From contig CM047815.1 in the NCBI GenBank assembly GCA_026214975.1, forward strand, positions 77,157,299 to 77,221,298: a stretch of 64,000 nt of DNA, given 5' to 3'. Every line of letters begins with the position of its first letter. Position 1 is the first letter of the stretch. This document shows positions 1 through 17,900 of this stretch, piece after piece. The DNA is from Gentiana macrophylla (lineage: Eukaryota; Streptophyta; Magnoliopsida; Gentianales; Gentianaceae). Both the position numbers and the translations under genes were made by a program. The notes under the pieces are model-generated. The model searched no databases. It was given only the letters and a program-made list of their open reading frames with translations, and was not told the origin of the DNA.

Positions 1-790
1 AGGGTAACATGTTCCTTCGTCGGCGAGGATGACATTTATCTCATACTCAGAACGTCGGAGTGGGGGACGTTCTAACTTAACGTCAACGTTGGTGACGTCT
101 TAGACTATTACGAACGTCTTAAACATAAACTCATTAAGTTCTGGAGTCAAAAGCGTCGGGAGTAGTGACGTTTATTTTGTGGTTCCAACGTCAGAGTTGG
201 TGGCGTTATAGAAGCAACAAAATATTCATTTTTGGACTACAAGACTTCACCAAGTCTGATGTTTATTATACATACGAACGTCAGTTGTATTGACGTTGGG
301 TTGGATGCCAGACGGAAAATCCAATGGCCGATCGGAAAACTCTAAAAAACTTCATTTCCCCCTAATTAATGGTGTTTCACGCCATGGAATATGAATTCTG
401 ATTCCATTTTGCTTCCATACTGTTTGAAAATGATATTTGGGTGAAAAAGGTTGGAGTATATGAAATGAATTTTGATGACGAAGAATGTTGAAAAAGATGA
501 AGATGAATTTTGATGATGAAGAAGGTTGAAGAAGATGAAAATGAATTTTGATGATGAAGAAACTTGAAGAGGATGAAGATGAAGATGGAGATGAATGTTG
601 TTTTAAATAATCAAAGGACTAAATTGTATTTTTTAAAATTTATGGTATAAGGAGTAATTTTTTTATTTTTTTGGTTGTGCTTGATGTAAAAAAAATAATA
701 CAAATGGTGGTGTCAAAAGCAATTTATAGGGTACCGGAAGTATTCAGGGTGCCACAAACGATTTTGTGGTGCCGATAGAACGCATCTTAC
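1..790. mobile_element. Partial ACGT-rich repeat, probably the right part of a foldback DNA element
   Basis: No gene is visible. Up to about 330 the sequence is full of short motifs built on ACGTC/GACGT in both orientations. Around 470-600 it becomes a purine-rich GATGAAGA-type repeat. The end near 725-785, read on the minus strand as GTTCTATCGGCACC, resembles the terminal repeat of the neighbouring element at 957-1353 (GTTCTTTTGGCACC). I infer a related non-autonomous TIR element whose left end lies outside the window. The superfamily is not clear. Confidence 0.35.
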
Positions 791-956
791 TTTAATCTAT
801 TTTTTTTGGACGTTGTCAGTAAAGAGAGTCTAAAAACAAGCCATTACAGCCGCCCACTTCATTCAATAAATTATTATTTTTTAAGTGAAAGAATATAGTT
901 TATACAGAGGAGATATTTTCCTCAAAAATAGAAAGCCCCATCTTATAAGAATTTTT

Positions 957-1353
957 TTAGGATTCTATTGGCACCTCCACTTTTACTTTCAGCGTCAATT
1001 ATTTGATCATTATTTTTTGATTAAAAAAACGCCAGAGTGACACTAACGTTGATATTGAAAATCAATGTCAGTGACACTGAAAACTAACGCCAGTGACACT
1101 AACGTTGTTATTCAAAAACGAAAGTCAGTGGAAAGTCGGTGGGCTAACGTTTCTAAGTTGTGATACTTTTATAACGTAAACGTCGGTGCCACTGACTTTC
1201 GTTTTTGAACACCAACGTCAATGTCGGTTTTAATAAGAACATCGATGTCATCGACGCATCGCTTCATAAAAAATCGTAGCGCTTAGGAGTAATTTTTGTG
1301 ACGGGAGTAATAAGATGCCAGTAGTAGAAGTGGGGTGCCAAAAGAACCCTTTT
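957..1353. mobile_element. Non-autonomous TIR foldback element with ACGT-rich interior
   Basis: The two ends match in inverted orientation: the left end reads AGGATTCTATTGGCACC and the right end on the minus strand reads AGGGTTCTTTTGGCACC, with similarity continuing for about 28 bases. Inside is a perfect 19-bp inverted repeat (1113-1131 and 1189-1207) flanked by weaker inverted similarity. The interior also has direct repeats of GTCAGTGACAC/AACG type. There is no coding capacity. Length and structure fit a MITE or foldback element. Family is not assigned, and T-runs at both edges blur the target duplication. Confidence 0.5.
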
Positions 1354-1368
1354 TTTTGCATTCGTTTA

Positions 1369-1740
1369 TTTTGTAGCTTACAATATTGATCATCTTCGCC
1401 ATCTTTATAAACGTCTTTGTCTTCAATGATCTTGTGAAGATATCAGCTAGAGAATAATCAGTTACAATATATCTTTCATGAATCAACTCTTCCATTGTAA
1501 CATAAAGGTCTTGGATTAGACCATTTTAAGCCAAACGAGAACAACAGTCCATGCTAAAAAAACCCGGATTATTTATGACTCATTTAACGCTACCAGAATT
1601 AGATTTGGAGGTGTTACATTCATAAAGTGAAACTTCATATCTTTGTGCTTTGCTACAGCCATGAAGATTAGGTTCTTTGGTAGTTCAATAGTTGATTTAT
1701 TATCACAATAAATCTTTGTTGGTTCACACACCGTTGATGA
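1369..1740 (-). pseudogene. Decayed Ty1/copia RNase H fragment
   Basis: On the minus strand the pieces read CDNKS near 1710 and ADIFTRSLKT near 1420. These match the RNase H core (CDNKSAI) and C-terminal motif (ADIFTKPL) of Ty1/copia polyproteins, in the expected order and spacing. The reading frame is interrupted between them. No LTR was recognised, so this is a truncated remnant. It lies about 140 bp downstream of the RIO2 stop codon, where it could supply or interrupt 3' UTR sequence. Confidence 0.6.
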
Positions 1741-1882
1741 CAAAAAATCAAGAATGGGACAAAATTTGAAAATGATTCATCAACAAAAGTTTAGTGGTCA
1801 TGGATGTTCTTTATCCTCCACATGTATACAATTTGTGTTTTGGAGCAAGTATTTGATAGGAAAAAAAAAAAAAAAAATCATT

Positions 1883-9200
<7,318 letters not shown>

Positions 9201-9779
9201 CCTTGTTATGAACCTGAATTTCCCCAAACTAATAAATATATACGGATTAAATAACAAGTGTTCAACCTTTCCGAAAGCAATTGAAGAGCCAATGAGTTTA
9301 CTGGGCGGTGTGATTCACTTACTAGTCGTCGTCGTGCGTTGCGGAAGGACAAGATGAAGCCCCGAGTGGTCGGCGTTGAAGGGTTTAGTGCGGAGTAGCT
9401 GCCGCAACAAAAGGGTGACAATTCTATTCTGCACTCTGCAGCGTGGAAGGGTTAACAAAATTGGAGGGTAAATATGTCAATTGCTATTTTATTTATTTTT
9501 TTATTTTTTTATTATATTGGGTTTTTAGACAAGAACACGACATATACACATAAACTTTATTTAGCTGTGACTCGAATCGAAACTTCTGGGTTAGAACATC
9601 CCCACCCTCGATCAAAACATTTCGTTTTCTGTTTTAGTTACATTTCAATTTTATAATACGATCCCCGATAAACAATTTTCCTCTCTCATCGCATATTTTA
9701 GCCTGAGAGAGAATGTTCTACTTTTCAACACATAAATTGACTCTAAAGGCCACCTGAAAAGTTGAGGCCTGGACGGAGG
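9201..9779. promoter_or_regulatory. RIO2 upstream region
   Basis: This stretch upstream of the RIO2 start codon should hold its 5' UTR and promoter. The first 150 bases are less AT-rich and contain CGTCGTCG-like sequence (9325-9345), as plant 5' UTRs often do. Beyond that it is AT-rich. I saw no clear TATA box at a convincing distance and no gene. Confidence 0.4.
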
Positions 9780-9895
9780 AATTTACAAGTTGGGGGTACT
9801 GTTCAGGGACCATTGTGATTTTGGAGACTGGAAAATAGATGAATTTACAAGTTGAGGGTACAGTTCAGGGACCATTGTGATTTTAAAGCTGATAA
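9779..9895. repeat. Tandem duplication of about 60 bp
   Basis: Two adjacent copies share GAATTTACAAGTTG, GGGTAC, and GTTCAGGGACCATTGTGATTTT, separated by about 61 bases, with only a few differences. This is a recent local duplication in non-coding DNA. Confidence 0.8.
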
Positions 9896-9899
9896 CGCT

Positions 9900-10460
9900 G
9901 AATGTTATCAAGGTGGCTTAGCAGTGGTCGTGAGGGTGGATATCTGGCTGTTTTTGATGGATTTGTGATGGTGGTGGCCGGAGAGACACGGCGGTGATGT
10001 GGTGGAATGAATGAATGCAAGAGAGAATTAACTTGACAAGAGTTTTGTCCTCTTTATCTATTTTTGGCATATATCCTCATGAAATTACATAAGCCTTCCT
10101 TTTATAGGCAAGGGCAAAAGCTAGGGGCATGGGGTAAGGACAGATAAGTACAATAAATAATGATGTCAAGCGAGCAATGCAACTGGCGACGTCGTTATGA
10201 GGTTGCTCGAGTCGCGATCTACGAGCTCGCTTCCTCGCTTTATCTCGACTCCCCGTGGTCGCTCCTTTCCCGGACTCATGCCCTCTTGTTGATCTCCAAC
10301 TTAGGATGCTGGGCGGCCCCCTGAGCGACTAAGACCTTATAGGTTTGCACGCTCGTCATGAGGTTTCCATCCTGCGACCCTAACCAGATTGTTGCTTCCG
10401 ACGCTGTGGCCGCGGCCCGGCTCCATCCTGGTGACTAGATGGGCAGTGTTCCGTTAACAC
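9900..10460. mobile_element. Possible solo LTR, GC-richer than its surroundings
   Basis: The block has a CTTTTATAGGCAAGGGC TATA-like segment near 10100. It is followed by a GC-rich tract (10180-10445) with GCTCGC/CTCGAGTCGCG motifs quite unlike the flanks, and it ends TTAACA. The left edge may be the TGTTATC near 9902, giving TGTTA...TAACA ends. I found no matching target duplication, so the call is tentative. Confidence 0.3.
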
Positions 10461-10519
10461 ATAGGTGTCGGCTTATTTAGACACATCAAAAGCTATTTTA
10501 GCATCTCAAGTAATTATCA

Positions 10520-10560
10520 AATGCGGGAACAGGATTCGAACCTGCAATCTTGGTATAGCG
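10520..10560 (-). other. tRNA-like T-arm sequence
   Basis: On the minus strand this reads GCAGGTTCGAATCCTGTTCCCGC, a T-arm/acceptor-like half with the conserved GTTCGAATCC. No D-arm or anticodon arm could be folded upstream, so it is not a complete tRNA gene. It could be a tRNA-derived repeat or a piece of organellar DNA. Confidence 0.35.
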
Positions 10561-10564
10561 AGCC

Positions 10565-10996
10565 CCGGTGGGAGGCTCGCACAAAATTTCAGAGGGTTGA
10601 TTGAAAGTGCTATTGTGGCCACTCTTATGTCAGATGACGATTTCAGGAATTATGTCATCCCGAGTCATTAATTTTTCCTCACCCTTTTACCATGAGACCT
10701 GAATTTTTTCAGGAATTCTCTCGTTCCGACGGTTGTCGGGAAACATACGAACACAAATTGTATACTCGACACTCGGCAGGATTCCTGATCCGGCCTGAAC
10801 TGAATTAATAATGAACTTAAAACGTTTTTATTTTATCATTAGGATTTATCTTGAAAGCTTCAACAACAATATTTCCACATAAACGTTATTGTGTTCTCAA
10901 CTTTGGATTAGCCATTAGTACCTGACAAACAAAACGTGTATTCACAAAAACACCTAAAGAGCTTTTCAAATGAATGTATGTAAAAGCAACCTTGTT
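10565..10996. other. Spacer downstream of APO1
   Basis: No gene was recognised. The stretch contains short palindromic pieces such as TGAATTTTTTCAGGAATTC (10700) and then AT-rich sequence that probably includes the APO1 3' UTR and polyadenylation region (10800-10996). Confidence 0.3.
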
Positions 10997-13227
10997 TCAA
11001 GCAACTAAATAAGATTCATCACTTTGAGGAAGAACAATATCAAGTCTCATCATTGGCTTGTATCTTTCAGGGACACGACCACCTGCTTGCCTACAAACCT
11101 CAATTACTGCTGGTATCTTCCCATAGAATCTTTTAAGCCCAGATCTCATTGGAGGCCCTTTCGGTTCACGGACATGCCATACGTAATTCGGTGGAAACAC
11201 TTCATCCACTGTTGCATCTTGCCATCCATGTTTTCCATCTCTCCATTGATGCTTGAATTCCCCGCAAAGCTTCACATTATGACCCCAAGGTCCTACGTGA
11301 ACTTCTGAACAATACCCGCACGCCTTCACTGTATAATGCTTCATCAGTTTCCTTACACCCCATTTCACCTTTTCATGTGCATTTATGGTGTTCTGTGCAA
11401 TCCTAGTTATCTCCCATTCTTCTGGACAAGAAAACCTCTCGAGAGCCCGATGTGTGTCCAGATCAACAATTGATGATGACCCTACTTCTTCAGACAATGG
11501 AAGTTTGGGTTCTTCTACATGCCCACCTATGTCAATCACTTTCTTTCCAATCATTCTGATCGGTTCAGTCCTCCTACGAGAAGGGTATTCAGGTAATTCA
11601 ACACCAGCTTGAATGCAGAGCTCAACAACTGCAGGAATCCTGTCATAGTCAAATCGAGTCTCGTGCTTGACACGCCTACCAAAGGGATCATACATATGGT
11701 ATGATTCAATAGGGATAAGTACATCGTTGATGGAGCCCTTAACCCATGAATGGAAACTTTTGCGGTCCCCGCTGGTTGAGCCTTCGCAAGTTTGAATTTC
11801 ATGACCTGATTGGGCCACATGGACTTCTGAGCACTCTCTGCAAGTAATAAAAATAAAATACGACATTTCAGAAGAGGTCTAGGTAGATATGGTATAGCAT
11901 GTGGGCACAAGGCCAATGACAAAATTACCTACAAGCCTGGACAGGAATAACATGCATCAACTGCGCGATCCCTTTAATCAGAATTTTCCAAGCTTCAAGT
12001 ACTTCGTAAGCAACGGGGACTAATTCAGGAACAAGAATTCCATTCTTGGGTGGTTCAAGAGGCTTCTCTATTCCCATTTGGGCAAGTTTTTTGTCAGCTC
12101 TGGACGCTTCAAGAATTTTCTTCAGAGGTATTGGAAAGGGTTTCTTCTTTTTCTTAGGCAAAATTGGAGGAAGATCGACATTTTGAGATCCACCCTCAGG
12201 CTTCTTAGTACCATAACCTTGACCAAATCTTCTACCACTCTTATGATAGCAAATAATGCCTGACTGCAGATAAAACAAATGTATTTATTAGCTTGGGGGG
12301 CCAATTGCATGAGAACGCCTCCACGAAAGGGACAGAGGATTAAAAGCACAAGGCAGAAGTACTTCAAATCAAACAATATCCTACGAGATGGTAACACGAG
12401 AAACCAGAGATCCAAGTTCTCCCACGAAAACCACAAGAAGTGCTACATGTATACATGCTACTACCTTTAATGCATTTTACTTTTAATAGGTGTCTTTCCA
12501 GTTAGAAGTTGAACTTAAAGGATAATAAGTTGCAAATTCATGAACTTCCCACAACATTAAATAGGCTTTTGAGGACAAAATTTACAGGCTGAATATAATC
12601 CCTGAGTGGACCAATAACCTAATCATTCCAATTCATCAAGTTACTCAGAGAAAGTAGTTAAACAATACGATATCAGTCATGAAATCCTTGTTGGTGAAAT
12701 ATTAACATAACAAATTCCAAAATAACACCTTTAAAAATAATTGTCTACATTTTTACTGGGAAAAGAAAAAAGCATCCCATTTTTTCGGGTATTTGAGCTT
12801 CAATAGTTCCATTAAGCTTAATGATTATATACCAAAAAAATGAGAGAAGCAAATTGCATCCAAATTGCTGTCATTAGATACAGAAACAACTCCAGAAAAA
12901 ATACTTTTAAAAAAAAACCCAGCAAGAGATTACACCATAACAAAGAGAAAGAAACGCATACAAAAGTAAAGGCAAACACAGAGGAAAAATAACCTTGATT
13001 CCTGAAGAATCGCCATTCCAAAGGTGTAGAGGCCGCTTACATTGTTTTAAGTGAGGACCTACAGACAATAAATTACAAGCAGATAATTATACGTAAAGAA
13101 AAATAATAGGGGAGGGGGGAATAATCTCAAAATGGAGAAAAGACGAAAAAATTGTTAAGCAATCACCTTTTCTGGATGGAAAAGATGGACAAAAACCTAC
13201 AGCAGGAAACTGCAGAAAAAGGGGCAT
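10997..13227 (-). CDS. APO1: APO protein 1, chloroplast RNA-binding intron-splicing factor
   Basis: Four exons join in phase: 13227-13167, 13058-12994, 12263-11929 and 11837-10997, giving 433 residues, the usual family length. The first 42 residues are rich in hydroxylated and basic residues and suit a plastid transit peptide. A lysine-rich linker (PPILPKKKKKP) precedes two APO repeats. Each contains a zinc-ligand pattern CX2CX9HX4C, at about residues 153-171 (CRECSEVHV) and 327-345 (CGYCSEVHV). APO1 of Arabidopsis is a plant-specific zinc-dependent RNA-binding protein that promotes splicing of chloroplast group II introns and is needed for photosystem I and other 4Fe-4S complexes. The NVDLPPILPKKKKKP and KLAQMGIEKP segments favour APO1 over APO3/APO4. 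The short first two exons were placed by splice phase and are slightly less certain. It is divergent from GCS1. Confidence 0.9.
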
Positions 13228-14958
13228 TGATCTCGACGGAAAATCTTTGTCCTATTCCCTTGTTTACATGCTGCAAACATTCCAAGTAACCATCTGTCAA
13301 AACAAAAATCATAAAGTCCTTCCGAACTGTAGGTATGAGATCATCAAAACAATGGCTTTGAGGTAACACAATTGGAATAGAATCTATCCAACCAGGGAAA
13401 ATAGTCTGAAGATTGACGACCGGGAATTCTAGAGACATTCTAGTGTAATACACAGGTTTCATTGTGTCAGACCAATCATACAGTAGCACATAGAAAATAC
13501 ACAAGAGTATCACTCTTCAATATGTGCATACAAACGAGGACTCACTATCTAACAGCTTCCAGATGTCTTAAGTTTATCAAAGAGAGCCTTTACGGGCACC
13601 ACATCAAACTTACCTGGGCACCAAATTGAGGGACTCCACACTTTCAGATGCTATTCTATTTTAGGCACACACTGGTTTTTACATCTACTCATTGCACCAC
13701 TATTTAATTACAAAATTGTCGTTTGTACCTATGACACCACACTTGAAAATAAAAATTCCACTCTCATCAAATAACTACAATACACCCCATTAACTTTTGA
13801 TTTTTACAAATTGACCCTCTACTCTAGACACCACATTTTTTCCCTCCAAAGCCATTATCACATGACAGAACTTCGAACTCCCCTCCCTTCCATCGCCCAA
13901 ATTTTCTTCCTCACAAAAATATTTCATCTCATCATCTTCTTCGTCACATATCTCCTCCTCCTTCTTCCTTCATCTTCTTTTCAACCTATTTCATCTCCCT
14001 TTTATTCGTATCACTATTATCATCATAGTCTTCTTTTTCTCTTTAAAAGTTCCATTTTTAGAAAGTTGTGATTACCATCATATTTTACTTTTAGGCATAC
14101 ATGAAATGGCCCATTCCAAAAATTCAAACTTTTCACATAAAAGCCCCAACAGTCGAAATACTTGGTCATAAACGAAGCTAGAAGGTAGAAGGTAGAAGGC
14201 ACAAATCTTAAGCTAAAAAAGCAAAATCAACTGAAAAATTGAGATAACATGAGGAATTCAACACATATAGTTACAACTCAAACATGAATGTATAAGATTG
14301 GAGCTTTAAGCTCAAATTTCTCTCATACAAGTTCAGATTTATTACATGATCCGTCTAAGCTCAACTTCGACACAGAAGTTCAGATTTCTAAATGCAAGCT
14401 TCAAACAATAAGGATAAAAAGCACAGTTCTCTTTCAGAACATTAAAGGTACGATGTATGTATAATTAGGGAAACCCGTTATCCAAAACTCAAAGATATGA
14501 TACTAAATCAATTACCTGAATAAGAATATGGATATTCGGTAACTCAAACAAATAAACGAAAAGATAATACAAAGCTCCAAAACCACAAAAATGGAGGTCC
14601 ATGTTTTGTGTGCTATCAAATGATGAAACTTTGAGTGATTAAAGAGAGGTAAAATGCTTACAAAGAAAACGAAGAGCTGAGATATCGGCGACTATCAGAA
14701 AGAAAAAGTAGGTGACTGGCTGGCCGAGCCTGTGAAACGCCGGAGCAGTCGTTACCGTAGGTTGTCGACTGAGGAGGAGAAAACTGTTGTTTTAACCAGA
14801 AAAACAGAAAGAAAAGAAAAAGAAAAAAGGGAGTTTGTTATTATTTGTTATTATTATTATTAAAATTTATTAGGCAAAAACAGAGGCTTTGGCAAGACGG
14901 CTAGCGAGTACATTGTCAGTCATACTAAACCCGTAGCCACTTAAACCCTGATGCCAAT
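13228..14958. promoter_or_regulatory. Divergent intergenic region between APO1 and GCS1
   Basis: The 1.7 kb between the two start codons must serve both genes unless another promoter exists. The part next to GCS1 (14650-14960) is less AT-rich. It may contain an untranslated first exon of APO1 on the minus strand, because a CTTT followed by gtaagc donor is present at about 14660. The rest (13500-14600) is AT-rich, with TC-rich stretches at 13880-14040, and no gene was recognised. Confidence 0.4.
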
Positions 14959-17900
14959 ATGGTTGGAGCACGCCGAACGTCTGCCCGGAGCAGAAATTTA
15001 ACCACCGCGGACGGCGGAGATGATCGTCCAGTCCGTGATATTAAATCCAGCCAAAAACCTCCAAGTCGGGGTGGTGGCAGAGACCAAAGTCTCATCCGAA
15101 TTCTTCATGTAAACATCAAAGCTTTGTTAGGGCTCGGTATAGTGGCCTTTTCGATTTCATTGTTTCTCATTTTTCGATTCGTAAGCAATGTTGAAGAGAC
15201 GAAATTGCCTAGGGTTGTCACTCCGTTTCCTGCTCCAAAAGTCATGGATCTTCCCATGGTAAGCTTCGTGATTCGATGAATTACGAAACGGCTGTTAGCA
15301 TGTTATCAAAGTTGTGTGCTAGGTGTAATTTGATTTTCATTTACTGTTTCAGTTCCAGGGGGAACACAAGGAGAGTTTGTATTGGGGAACTTACAGGCCA
15401 AATGTCTATTTTGGAGTTCGCGCAAGGTATCTACTCCTTTCTCCCATTAGGATATTAGAATTTGAAGTGCAGAAGTCAACTCTACATTAGGAAGTACGGT
15501 TATTGTTTAGTTATGGTAACAGAGGTTTTATACTTTTATACTCGTGTACAGTGGCCAAGTGCGTAGTCTGTAGTCAGATTTTCAATGCTTTGGGATTATA
15601 ACTCTGATGAACATTGGTAGGACTCCGGAGTCACTAGTTGCTGGTTTGATGTGGGTTGGAGTCACAGATGGAAGATATTCTATGCGGCATGTATGCCAGG
15701 ATTCAGATGGGCTTGAGAAATATGGATGGACTCAACATAACGGACGGGACTATGGACGTCAAGTTTTAGTTGACCATGGAATGACCTTGACAACAACTTT
15801 TCTTAAGTCCAAGGGGAGTGAGAGTGGTTATGGAGGTGATTGGGCTGCTCGCGTTGAAGTCAGCAACGACAAGTAATTTTGATTTCCTCTTCCCACATTA
15901 ATGCCTTTTACAGATCCTGTGAGTATGTTGCTTTTGTAGAATAAAATTCAAAGATTTCATTTGAAAATATTCAAAAAGCAGTGCAACTGGTTCAATTACT
16001 TGTCTTGCTTGCCGAAGTTCTATCTGTTGACTTGCTAAAACTTTGGACTTGGATATATCGTTTTCTATCGTTTTCTAGTGCAACTGGTTCAAGTACTTGT
16101 CTTGCTTGCTAAAACTTTGTTACTCCTTCCTTAATATAGACTTTTTTTTTTACTATTCTGGCTTTGTAAATGTCCGGGTTCTGCTACTGTTAGGAGACAG
16201 TGTGTACTGTGTATGCTACTGTTAATTTCATGTGGTTTTGTATTTCTCGTGCATGGTGAATATCTGACTGCATATTAAGAAAATTATCATTCCTTTTGGG
16301 CGAACGAAGAGGTTAAATATATCCCTTTTTTAATCCTCATTGATCTCTAGGGTCTACTAGACAACAATGCTTTGTGATTAAAATCTTGAAGCATTAAGCT
16401 ATATTGTATATTATGTACTTTAGTAAATTCCTTCTTATTAGCAGATCCGGGAATAGTGAGGATACGATGACGCCTATGCACTGGTTCTTTTACATAGCTG
16501 ATGAAAGTGGACGTGCATTAAACTTGGGTGGACCGCCTATGGACACCCATGAAGATAGTATTCTAGCATCAGGTGTGCGGAGTGATGTCGGACATTGGCA
16601 GCTACAACTGAAATTAGAGGTACACTATTTAAAAAGAAATTCTTTTCTGAGTTCATAGTACTGTACACCTAGAGAAAAAAGAGAATAGGGTGCCACCTGA
16701 ATGCCTCTAGCCTGTTAGTTGATTTTAGAGCTTTTCGTCAGGCAAAAAAGGTCACATTTTTTGTACTAGCATTATGCCCTGAATTTTCTTATACTTATGT
16801 GTTATAAAAGTAGAAGGAAGGAAATTATTTTATTATTTCTTAGAAAAAGTATTTTACAATGATAGGAGACTTGATTTAAATAGGTAGAGGACCAGAGCCT
16901 TCTCTCGAATTGAATTCCTTGATTTTAGGAATCAATTAAGATTAATTTATTACAATCATAATAATATAAAATCAAGACAGAGAATATTCTAATAAAGGAA
17001 ACAATGCTACTAGTCCTAACAAACCCTACTGCACTCATTTTAAACAGTAAGAAGGCCAAACTGCCCTTTTTCTCAACACTCCCCCTCAAGTTGAGCATAG
17101 ATGTTGATCATGCCCAACTTGCTCATAAACTCTTCAAAGTTCTGCTTCATTAGGGCCTTAGTCAGTCCATCTGCTGTTTGTTGAACTGATGGCATGAAGG
17201 GAATGCATATAACACCATTTTCTAGCTTTTCTTTTATGAAATGTCTGTCCACCTCAACATGCTTGGTTCTATCATGTTGAACTGGATCATTTGCAATGTC
17301 AATTGCAGCTTTATTATCACAGTACAATTTTAGAGGTAGTTCTGGAGTGAAGTTCAAGTCTTCTAAAACCCTTTTTACCCATAGTTCTTCACAGATTCCA
17401 TGTGCCATGGCTCTAAACTCTGCTTCTGCTGTACTTCTTGCAACTACTGTCTGTTTTTTGCTTCTCCAAGTTACAAGATTACCCTGAGACAAATGTGCGT
17501 ACCACTGTAGTTGACTCTTTGTCCTTTGCTCCGGCCGATCGAATCAAGAAACACTTCTACCCTCTTTTTTGGTTTTTTGAACATTAGCCCTTTCCAACAG
17601 TCCTCCTTTTAGATACTGATAATTTCGATGATTGCTGATAATGAGGCCGACTAGGGAATGCATAAACTTGGTCGACCACCCCACAAAGATATGATATGTC
17701 AGGCCTAGTGTGAGCTAGATATATCAGCTTTCCCACAAGCCTCTGGAATTGTTCTCTGTCCACTTCTTCCTCATTATCCGTCCTTTTTGTAAGTTTCAGA
17801 TTAGCCTCCATAGGTGTACTAGCAGGTTTACATCCCAACAATCCTGTTTCAGTTAGTAAGTCCAAAACATACTTTCTTTGAGATACCACCATTCCCTGTT

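Noticed and set aside
10500..10580. A complete tRNA gene
   Set aside because: Only a T-arm-like half can be recognised; no cloverleaf can be built.
10465..10671. Open frame beginning with a CGNRIRTCNLG phrase
   Set aside because: Frames with such phrases come from tRNA-like T-arm sequence read as protein; there is no support for a real gene.
13811..14071. An 86-codon open frame rich in Ser, Leu and Phe
   Set aside because: It arises from a TC-rich tract in AT-rich intergenic DNA, has no recognisable domain and no splice partners.
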